In this document: piece by piece, positions 55,225 through 64,000 of the stretch
Position numbering within the stretch: position 1 is the first letter of the stretch
Layout of the letters: the number at the start of each line of letters is the position of its first letter
Origin: Kwoniella bestiolae CBS 10118
Lineage: Eukaryota; Basidiomycota; Tremellomycetes; Tremellales; Cryptococcaceae
Reading direction: 5' to 3'
Assembly: GCF_000512585.2 (NCBI RefSeq)
Contig: NC_089243.1
Span: 496,001-560,000 of the forward strand
Length of the DNA stretch: 64,000 bases
Translations under genes and position numbers: made by a program
The notes under the pieces: generated by a model
Database searches by the model: none
Told to the model about the DNA's origin: nothing
The model's input: the letters and a program-made list of their open reading frames with translations, nothing else

Positions 55225-58200
55225 ATGTTGAGCAGAGGGAGTATAAAACCTCTCAGATCATTGCATTACTTGAATATACAATCAAAGCTCTCAACTCCAA
55301 TCAGATCACTTTCTATCGCTCAACCTAGAATCCCCAGTGTGAGTCATCTGTGTTCCGGCTTTTTGGATGATAGCAGATCGTCTGTGATCCCACGATCCTA
55401 TATAGATACCGTGATCTTATAGCTGATCGACATATGTACGCTTAGCTTCTTGCATCTCAATCTCAAGCTCAAGCTTATAGACGAGATTACAACCTCCTCA
55501 ATCGACAATACCGATCCAGAAGGAATATCTGTCTCTGCACCCACTCCCACATAGACGATAGCATCATGTCAAACGCTGTACCGGGCGGTGCGTCCTCTGC
55601 ACCCGAGCAGGAGGGTCACAGACTTCCTACCAATGTCTATCCCAATGTAAGACTACTTTCCACCTACATACCCATGGTATATTAAATCCAGATCGCACAT
55701 AATCATACAGACCTACCGATCGGACAGTGCTGACTTACATGTATAGCTCTACGAACTAGCAATCAAGACCGACCTCCAATCCTCCCCACCAACATTCTCC
55801 GGCGAAGCCCTAGTCCACCTAGACATCAGGGAAGATTCCTCATCAATCCAATTCCACTACCACAAAACCCTCACTATCACCCATATCGCCATCTCCACGT
55901 CCGATCTCAAGACCACCTCTAACCTAAATATCCCGCTATCATTCCTCAAGCTCAATGAGGAGAATGATGTGGCCACGCTTGACCTCAGTGCATTACCCGG
56001 TGGAGGACTCAAGGAGGGCCAGAAGCAGACTAAGATTTTCTTCAGGTTTGAGGCGGAGTTGAAATCTGCTATGCATGGGTATTATAGGTCTGAGGGGGAT
56101 GCTGATGAGAATGGGAAGAAGCCTATGTGAGTGATTATCTATTCGCAATCGGGCAGTTGAGGATACTTCACCCTTCTTTCGCCCTCTCTTCACACATATA
56201 CGTGATCATAGAAGTAGAATCCAATGAGTCAGTATGAGACAGGATCGTGCTAATCTCGGCTGGGCAACAGCTACGGTCTTACTCAATTCGAAGCTACCGA
56301 AGCTAGAAAGGCTTTCCCGTGAGTGATACTCAGCTGCACACTGCATGGCAGGTGATATGTTAGCTGACCAACAACTCATTATTTGCATCACAGCTGCTGG
56401 GACGAACCCCTCGTCAAGTCGAAGTTCTCCATCTCCATGATCGCTAGAGAAAAGAACACCTCACTCAGTAACATGCCTCAAGTCTCTGAGAAACCTTGGA
56501 AAGCTCCATCAAATGCTTCTGTTAATAATGTATTCAACGAAAACTACGAGCTCGGATCTTTGCTTGGCGGAGCCGTTCAACTTGGCAAGACCGAAGGCAA
56601 GACTGAAGGCAAGACTGAGGGTAAAACCGAGGGCAAGACAGAAGGGAAGACCGAAGGCAAGACTGAGTCCAACGAAGAAGGATGGAAAATCACCAAATAC
56701 GAGACTTCTCCTCTCATGTCTACTTATCTCGTCGCCTACGCTTCGGGAGAGTTTGTGTCTCTCGAATCAGCTCATCACTCCAAGTTGACTGGAAAGACCG
56801 TCCCCCTCAAGATCTACGCTACCAAAGATCAAATCAAACAAGCTCAATTCGCTTTGGACATCAAGAAATGGGCTTTGCCAGTCTACGAAGAGATTTTCGA
56901 TATCCCCTACGCTCTGCCCAAACTTGATACCCTCGTAGCTCACGACTTCGATGCTGGAGCTATGGAGAACTGGGGTCTGATCACGGGCCGAACTACAGCT
57001 TATCTCTATGATCCTGAGAAATCACCCCTCTCAGCCAAGAAGAGAGTAGCCGTTGTCCAATGTCACGAACTCGCTCACATGTGGTTCGGTGATATCGTCA
57101 CTATGAAGTGGTGGGACAACCTGTGGTTGAACGAAGCCTTCGCTACTCTCATGGGAGAATTGGTGATCTTGGATCGAATTTGGCCGGAATGGAAACCCCG
57201 ATCCCAATTCTTGAAGTCTCACTTACAAGGAGCATTGGACCTTGATTCCCAACGATCCTCTCATCCCATCGAAGTTGATTGTCCCGATTCGAACCAGATT
57301 GCCCAGATCTTCGATGCTATCTCTTACTCCAAGGGTGCCTCGGTACTCAGAATGTTAGCTTCGGTAGTGGGTGAACCAACATTCTTGAAAGGTGTTTCGA
57401 TCTACTTGAAGAAACATATCTACGGTAATGCCGAGACTAAAGATCTTTGGGATGGTATTTCCGAAGCTTCTGGGTTGGACGTCGCGAAGATCATGAAGAA
57501 CTGGACTTTGAAGGTTGGTTTCCCCGTCATCAAGGTTGAAGAATCTGGAGATGGAAAGATCAAGCTCACTCAAAATCGATTCCTGTCCACTGGGGATGTT
57601 AAACCCGAAGAAGACGAGACGGTATGGTACGTCCCCCTGGAGGTTGCGACTCTCAACAAGAACGGGGAAATCTCTGTAGACCATAAGGCGACTTTGGAAG
57701 AGAGAACCTCGACATACGATTTGAAAGGGAACGATTCGTTCAAATTGAATGCTCAGACCGTTGGTGTATACCGAGTATCCTACGAACCGGAACGATTAGT
57801 CAAGCTCGGTAAAGAAGCTTCGAAATATACTATTGAAGATCGTGTTGGACTTGTGTCCGACGCAGCTACACTCGCTAGAGCAGGGTACGCCAAGACTTCC
57901 GGATCGTTGAGTCTGATCAATGAGATTGTCAAAGGAGGTGAAGAAGAGTATTTACCATGGTCTCAGATCGGTTCTTCCCTTTCTAGATTATCAGGCGCAT
58001 GGTGGGAACAACCTGAACCCACCCGAAAGGCATTCAATGCCTTCCGAAATGATCTGTTCAAACCCCTCGGTAAGAAGCTGGGATTCGAGGGCTCGAAAGA
58101 TGAATTACCAGAGATCAAGGAATTGAGAGAATTGATCATTGGTACTCTTGCTGCTGTGGAGGACTCGGATATCCTCAAAGAACTGAAAGAACGATTCCAA

Positions 58201-59180
58201 CCTTATCTTGAGAGCAATAATGATTCGCGAATTCCCCCGGACCTTCAGAGGACCATCTTCTGTAATGTCGTTGAACATGGTGGAAAGGCCGAGTATGAGA
58301 AGATGTTGAGTGTTTATAATAAGGCACCGAACCCTTCTACTAAGGTTGATGCGATGTATGCTTTGACTTCACCCAGGGACCAGGGGTTGTTGGATAGGAC
58401 GTTCAAGATGTTGGGTGATGGGAGTGTTAAGGATCAGGATTTGTATATCTTCTTTGTGAGTTGGGTTTTCTTCTCTTTTCATCTCACGTTACCCAACCTT
58501 TGTACTGTCAAGGTGATATGGAGTCCATTATACTCCTACAATGTCGGGGGCTCTTGAGATGCGCCGTGCATCATGTGGTCTTGGAGCTAAAGCTAATTCC
58601 CTGATTGCCCTGGCCCTCGCAGTTCGGATTATCAGCGAACAAGTACGCTAGGAGACAGATTGCAGAGTACTTTGTCAAGGAGTATGATACTGTGAGTGTC
58701 GTTTTTAGCATTTGACCGCTTTGTCCATGATGTCTGTCATTTTGCTGATCGCTTTGCGATGCACAACGTACAGCTCATGAAACGATACCCTGATGGATAC
58801 GGTGTCAACTATCTCGTCAAGGGCGCTTTCGCCTCTTTGTCTTCCCATGAGGATCTGAAGATGGTCAAGGATTTCTTCAAGGATAAAGGTGAGTCTGCTG
58901 ATCCATCTTAAATCTCAATTATCATAACCTTCATCTTGGTCATATGAGAAGTTTGTACTGATCACCAATGTGAACTCCACCTTAGACATCCGAAAATACA
59001 AATCTGCTGTCGCGCAGACTTGCGATTCCATCCAAGCGGCTGCTGATTGGGTACAAAGGGATTCAGGGGATGTCGAGAAGGTGAGATTGAGCTCCGACTT
59101 CTTCCATTCGGAGACGCAAAGCGGATTGCTAATTTGAGTTTGAATATCTGCAGTGGCTGAAGGAGCACAAATACCTTTAA
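55225..59180 (+). CDS. APE2: M1 family aminopeptidase (Ape2/Aap1/NPEPPS-like), probable dual-targeted
   Basis: A zinc metallopeptidase removing N-terminal residues from peptides. It has 1036 aa in nine exons: 55225-55338, 55446-55646, 55747-56126, 56271-56318, 56394-58455, 58623-58691, 58774-58888, 58986-59080 and 59154-59180. The M1 motifs are clear: DFDAGAMENWGLITGRTT (exopeptidase motif GAMEN), QCHELAHMWFGDIVTMKWWD (HExxH) and NLWLNEAFATLM with the third zinc Glu. From the first ATG the protein has a basic, Ser/Leu-rich leader (SRGSIKPLRSLHYLNIQSKL), a typical mitochondrial presequence. A second ATG at 55564 (MSNAVPGGASSAP) begins the usual cytosolic form. A seven-fold GKTE repeat is inserted near residue 340, between exon-5 start and the catalytic domain. 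ERAP1-like C-terminal repeats follow. Confidence 0.95.
56588..56671 (+). repeat. In-frame 12-bp coding repeat (GKTE)7 in the aminopeptidase
   Basis: Seven units of about 12 bp (consensus GGCAAGACTGAA) encode Gly-Lys-Thr-Glu in succession. The units differ at third positions (GGT/GGC/GGG, AAG/AAA, ACC/ACT/ACA), so the repeat is not brand new, yet the peptide is perfectly periodic. Confidence 0.95.
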
Positions 59181-59600
59181 GCGATATATAGCTTTCGGTC
59201 ATTCGGCTGCGAGGTGATGTTGGGTTTCAGGGGGAAGTATATGATTTGTTGTTGATAAGGAGATCAAGTAGTCTTTGCGAAGTAATATAGTATCATGGCA
59301 GAATAGTGAATTATGCAAAAACATGAAAATATGTGTATCATCCTACTTTTACCGGCGTTCTTAACTTGGTCCACTATTGGTTGGCTTCTCTCAACTGACG
59401 TACAATCCAATCTGAACGGATGGGGACGGCTGCAACGGCCAAGAGAATTTGGAAGTATGAATACAATATTCAATATACATGTCTTCGTCCTAATAGCATC
59501 GCTGAGTCTGACGAATGTGGTGATCCTTATTCTATTCGGCCATGTCGCTTAACCTCATTTCCCCTATTATTGCATCTCCTATACTTCTGAATTTCATGCA
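59181..59600. other. Convergent intergenic region, 420 bp
   Basis: This lies between the stops of the aminopeptidase (plus) and KSH1 (minus). No coding signal is seen. Confidence 0.4.
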
Positions 59601-60081
59601 CTACGACCCCATGATTATCGTTATGGCCATTGCTATACACGCTAGCGATACGTAGGGGGAGAGTCTTTCGCCTATACGAGCGCATTTGAAGAAGAGTCCG
59701 AGGAAGCTGTGGTGTGATGTAGTATTTAAGTCAGCCATGCGTTATGGGAAGAGTGTAAATGGAGTATGATCTAGGTCTCTATGGGTGTTACTTCTTCTGG
59801 GGGATCGTTCGTTGACCAATCATTCATCCCGAGAAGAGCTTGACCTCGACATCACCAGGTTCTGACATAGGCAGACTACATGTAAACGAGACAAGACACG
59901 ACACTCACCCTTCTCTATTCCTATCTACCAGCCCAGGGGCGGTACCTCGTATATACGTGCATGTGCAGATCATAAGTAGGAGGACGAGCAGGAGGGATTG
60001 GAAGTTGAATAGGGCGGACTATGTTTTGTATGCAAATTAGATGATGAACAGTGGGATGAGGTAGCGGGACAGACATACCAT
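59601..60081 (-). CDS. KSH1: Kish/TMEM167 family Golgi membrane protein
   Basis: A 72-aa small membrane protein of the early secretory pathway, conserved from yeast to animals. Three exons: 60081-60079, 60018-59909 and 59706-59601. Exon 1 is only the ATG, and the second intron is 202 nt. The protein reads MSALFNFQSLLLVLLLMICT, then CTYIRGTAPGLVDRNREGFL, then GLFFKCARIGERLSPYVSLA, ending ACIAMAITIIMGS. The opening SALFNFQSLL, the Arg-Gly...Asp-Arg-Asn turn and the GERLSPYVS motif are diagnostic. There are two membrane spans. Because each exon is short, this gene is easy to miss by ORF scanning; I am confident in it because the family is conserved over its whole length. Confidence 0.95.
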
Positions 60082-60628
60082 GATGGGTATATATCTTGGT
60101 GGTCTTTCTCTGGAGTTCCTTCTTCTACCCTTCCTATCGTGAGACTACTTCCTTCTGAGTCACTTGTCCGTGCTGCGACTATCCCTATCTCTTCGCTTGG
60201 GGGGTGATTGGTCGATATAGTTGGGAGACAGGAGTATGTGTGGTGCCAGTATACGGAGATATCTCTGAGTTCTGAGTGAGGTAGACAATTTCGTCCTGTA
60301 TGCGAGGTTGAGTGAGCTGGTTAGAGATTGAACTTCACCAAACACAGAGACTAAGACACGTCGAAATGTTGACGATTAACAGCTGGAGATTACGAAGGAA
60401 ACCAAGCTAGGCGGTCAAAGCGGCGATCACCGCTTCACCGAGCTGAGGTGAGGTAATCGTACTCTACGTGGTAATCGTAATCGTAGCGCGACTTTCATTT
60501 CAATCCTCATTCCTTATCTGTTCTCCATTCTCATTTCCATACATACATACATACATTATCAAACATCATGACCCACTCAACATGACCTTCTTTCTTCCCA
60601 TTCAGCCATAAGAACAGAACCGACAATC
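60082..60628. promoter_or_regulatory. Divergent promoter region of KSH1 and RAD17
   Basis: A 547-bp region between two divergent starts. It contains an (ATAC)n tract of five units near 60540 in the RAD17 leader. No gene signal is seen. Confidence 0.4.
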
Positions 60629-63600
60629 ATGGCACCCACTTCCAAAAGCTTCAGCTCAAGCTCAAGCTCGAGGAAGAGCACCTTGACAAGCTCAAGTAGC
60701 CGGAGTACTTCTTCCTCCACTTCGAAATCGAAGTCTGCTTCTTCCGCTCCCACAAGGAAAATGAGCAATATGAGCTCGGTGAGTTACCAAGTCAAGTACT
60801 CTTTGACTAAAGGATTCGAGTAGCTCACATGTTATACATGCTGGTAGTTCCAACCTACACTCAATTTCAAACCTTCCCCTTCCCCCTCTACCTCCACCTC
60901 CACCTCAACAAGGAAGGACGAAGAGGATCGTAAGCTCATGCCGCCCCCTCCTCCTGGTACCAAGCCTAAGCCTCTTGTATCGCCTCCTAAGAGTACGAAT
61001 GGGAAAGGGAAGAGTAGGGAGGTTATAGTGGTAGATGATGATGAGGACGAGGATCAAGGGTTGGGCTCTAATGGTTTGACAAGTGAGCTCGTTCAGAGAT
61101 ATCCACCACCCTATAGACACAGCTTATATCGTAATGTAGATGATAAAGCTCAGATGTGGACTGATCTATATGCACCCACCACCGAGGTAAGCTGGCAAAC
61201 CCTCTGATATCTGAATACAGCTTATGAACTGTGTATTTAGGCCGAACTAGCACCGGGGAAAGCACGTATAGCAAAAGTGAAGAATTGGTTACACGAATCA
61301 TTGTTTGGTTACCCTTTTGATGTGCCGCCTCCGCCTGGGAATGTGAATAGAGATAAATTGAGGAAATACAAGGTATATCAGCTAGTTCGATGAGGTTCCC
61401 TTGCCTCAGTAAGCTGATGTATGTCTACTTTGTCCCTCTTTAGAGAATACTGTTCCTGAGTGGACCTGCAGGAGTAGGAAAGACTACGACAATGAGATTA
61501 CTTTGTCAGAGTCTCGGAGTGGAAATTATGGAATGGGGTGAAAGTGTTGAAGAGCGGAGCCTTGGAGGAGGTATAGGTAAGTCCAGGCTCAGCTTGCCCC
61601 TCTGTAGACCACTCTGTTAGCTGATGTAACAAGCCCTTGAGCAGATAGGGAATCATCGATATCAAAGTTCAGCTCATTCATCTCTCGGCACTCGTACCCA
61701 TCTCTATCGATGTCCTCTCAGCATACTTCATCCCAATCATCCGCTACCAAACCTAGATTAATACTTCTGACTTCTTTACCAAACTTATCGCATATACCTA
61801 CCCGAGAAGCATTCCATTCATCCCTCTTAACGTTCTGCCAGACCTTCACTTCGCTGAGCTGTCCGATGGTGATCATACATAGCGATGCGGGATCAGGAGG
61901 AAGAGCAGAAGAGAGTTGGATGGAAAGGGATAGAGGAGGGAGGGAAGGATCCCTGGAAGTACTGGGGAGGGAAGTGCGAGATGGGCCGTGGTGTCAGGAG
62001 ATCGAGTGAGCTACCATAGACTAATGGATCTTATGCTTAGCTCACAACCATTCGGAATCTATAGCTTCTTACCTCTTGCACCCACGTTCCTCAACAAGGC
62101 ACTTCTCCGGGTTATGCAAATTGCTATTCCCAAAGCCGTCGATAGACCATCTCAAGCTACTGTACAGCTTATCGCGCTATCTTCCAATGGCGATTTACGA
62201 TCGGCTATCAATTCACTTCAACTGGTGTGTGGCGGGAGGAAAGACGCAAGTAAAGGTAAAAAGAGAAAATCGAGAGGCGATGATGAGGAAGAAGATGGAC
62301 CTAAGAAGAGAGGATCGGGGAAGGGCAGTAGAGGTGGGAAGGGGGCGAAGTTGGATGTTAGTAAGGATTTGAGAGCTGTGTAAGTGATTCGATTTCCCTA
62401 TGTATCAAAGACTCTTGCTTACAAATGACTGTGCCATACAGACTTGATGCGGTGACGAGGAAAGAACAGTCTTTGAACTTGTTTCATGCGCTTGGGAAGG
62501 TGTTCTACAATAAACGTGAGCTGCGATCATAGAATGAGTTGTCATATCAGCTCATGAGTTCTCGGTCAAATAGGGTTGGACGATCCAAACATGGATGACG
62601 AAGATGAAGAGGTACTCGAACGTATACGAAAGCTACCTCCCGAGAAACCTCTGCCAGACCATCTGCAGGAATTCTCAAGGCGTAAATCACTCGTTCAGAT
62701 CGAGGTCAGTTTGACTTTTAAATGTCCTTCTGCGAAGTAACCGAGAAGTGACGATTCACCCTTTATAGTCATTCATCCCTACTATACCTATCGATGCGTC
62801 GTCTTTCGCACTTTGGATACATCAGTCGTTCCTAAATTACTGTAATGAGATTGAAGAGGTGTCTGCTGGGCTGGATGAACTTTGTTCGGCTGATGTGATG
62901 AGGACGGATGATGATATTGTGAGTCAGCTGGTGAGGACATGATATCGAGTCAGAGCTGATACACCTGTCGTCTTCAGTGGCAATCCAGTACGCAAGCTAT
63001 CTCTTATGCATTACATCTGACTGTGCGAGGAACATTGATGTCACTTCCCAGTCCTGTACCTAGGTGAGCTACGGAATCGAGTTTGACCTCTGTTACCGAA
63101 GCTGACTTCCATATGCATCAATCTAGGAGATCACAGAAAGTTGTCAAACCTCAATTCTTCGAGTCATTCCGACTTGAACGAGATAATACCTCTGCACTGG
63201 ATCATGTAGCTGGCTATATCACCAGGAAGGGTGTAGCAGCTGGCAACGCCTTTGCTGATGGAGGTCCGTCGGATGTTGTTGGTGTGTGGGGAGGTACGGT
63301 GAATAAGCGAGTATTGGCTGGAGAGCTGGTTCCTATGATGGTCAAGATACAGGGGTTGAGTGGCCGTGAGTATACTTTTAGACTCTACATCAGCTACTCG
63401 ACAAATCTCGGCCAAAGCCATGAGCTGATACAATCAATGATCCCTTGCAGACCCATTACTCCCCCCTTCAGCTCAGAGCCTGTGTCTCCCACCATACTCC
63501 ACTTTCTCCTTCCGATCCAACACAGAATTAACGGTCAAGGATGAACCGGATGCTGAGGATGAGTATGAAGCGACTGCAGCTGGTGATGATGGGTTGGGTA

Positions 63601-63698
63601 ATGTTGCTTCTCAAAGTCAAGAGTGGGATGAGGATATGCAGGATAAAGATAAAGAGGAGGACTGGTTGATGGAGGATGATATTGATGATTGGGATTGA
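60629..63698 (+). CDS. RAD17: Checkpoint clamp loader RAD17 (Rad24)
   Basis: The large subunit of the alternative clamp loader that places the 9-1-1 clamp at DNA damage. It has 785 aa in twelve exons (60629-60778, 60848-61186, 61241-61372, 61444-61576, 61645-62005, 62065-62379, 62442-62515, 62574-62704, 62769-62918, 62978-63063, 63127-63365, 63451-63698). The N-terminus is Ser-rich. A family motif QMWTDLYAPTTEAELAPGKA precedes the AAA core with Walker A (RILFLSGPAGVGKTTTMRLL) and LGVEIMEWGESVEE. Next come KPRLILLTSLPNL, FLPLAPTFLNKALLRVMQIA and SNGDLRSAINSLQLV (sensor region). A Lys-rich basic insert (KGKKRKSRGDDEEEDGPKKR) follows and may be a nuclear signal. The C-terminus is acidic, ending EDDWLMEDDIDDWD, as in Rad17 proteins. 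Confidence 0.93.
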
Positions 63699-64000
63699 GT
63701 GCATTGCATTAGACGATACGTAAATGACGAACTGTAAGCGATGTTGTAGTATATGATTGAGCGGTATATAATATGCATTGTATGTCCATGTACACTGTAA
63801 ACTGACTTTGTGTATCGGGTTAGAACATCATGTAGTGGATCAAGTGGGTTGATTTCGGATTTATGCGATGGAAGAGTATCGTCACTAGTATGGTTAAGGG
63901 GAGTGGAGAGTGAAGAGAGGGGGAAGAGGCAATTAGCGTTATCGTATATGGATGGGATTTGGGTATCCTCGTACGATAAGATTACAGTATCATGATTCCT
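63699..64000. other. 3' flank of RAD17 to the window end, 302 bp
   Basis: Downstream sequence of RAD17. A 61-codon frame reaching the edge has no recognised motif, and I see nothing supportable here. Confidence 0.35.

Overview
The window is eukaryotic and looks like nuclear DNA of a basidiomycete yeast, most likely Tremellales (Kwoniella or Cryptococcus type). Genes are dense and intron-rich. Introns are mostly 45-120 nt with GTGAGT or GTAAGT donors, CTGAC/CTAAC/GCTGA-like branch regions and NAG acceptors, and several exons are only 2-20 nt long. I found no bacterial signals, transposons, viral genes, CRISPR arrays or centromeric repeats. Gene models were spliced by hand. For every complete spliced model except the weak 57-aa one, the exon lengths sum to an intact reading frame. 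The order assignment is inference from gene style, not from a search.

Layout. 0-4.3 kb: the 5' part of THO2 (minus, running off the left edge), divergent from a bZIP factor. 4.5-15.4 kb: a run of redox-type genes: a DUF2237 protein, a head-to-head pair of flavodoxin-like quinone oxidoreductases, a hemerythrin-like (HHE) protein and a head-to-head pair of NmrA-like NAD(P)-sensor proteins. 15.8-20.8 kb: an accessory island with an unrecognised five-exon gene, a 10-bp minisatellite and three or four small intronless orphan ORFs that appear to be diverged copies of one unknown family. 20.8-25 kb: a putative GPI-anchored surface protein and a YTP1-like membrane protein.

25-44 kb is a housekeeping block: HEM1 (5-aminolevulinate synthase), ELP2, a CCDC47/DUF1682 protein, PAB2/PABPN1, ATP7, mitochondrial uL10m, RPN9, MCM6, and an intron-containing tRNA-Leu(UAA). 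44.7-64 kb: a TOK1-type two-pore potassium channel, a Zn2Cys6 transcription factor, eL43 (RPL43), FOL2 (GTP cyclohydrolase I), an M1 aminopeptidase with a probable mitochondrial presequence, KSH1/TMEM167 and RAD17.

The housekeeping genes serve mRNA export, translation, proteolysis, replication and checkpoint control, haem and ATP synthesis, and folate/pterin synthesis, with no operon-like logic. The two regions that look locally organised are the redox run at 4.5-15.4 kb and the orphan small-protein cluster at about 17.8-20.5 kb. The latter is the best candidate for something undescribed. Points of gene architecture worth noting are start codons split by introns, three-base first exons, a 6-nt micro-exon, a GC-AG intron in the channel gene, and an in-frame 12-bp coding repeat in the aminopeptidase.
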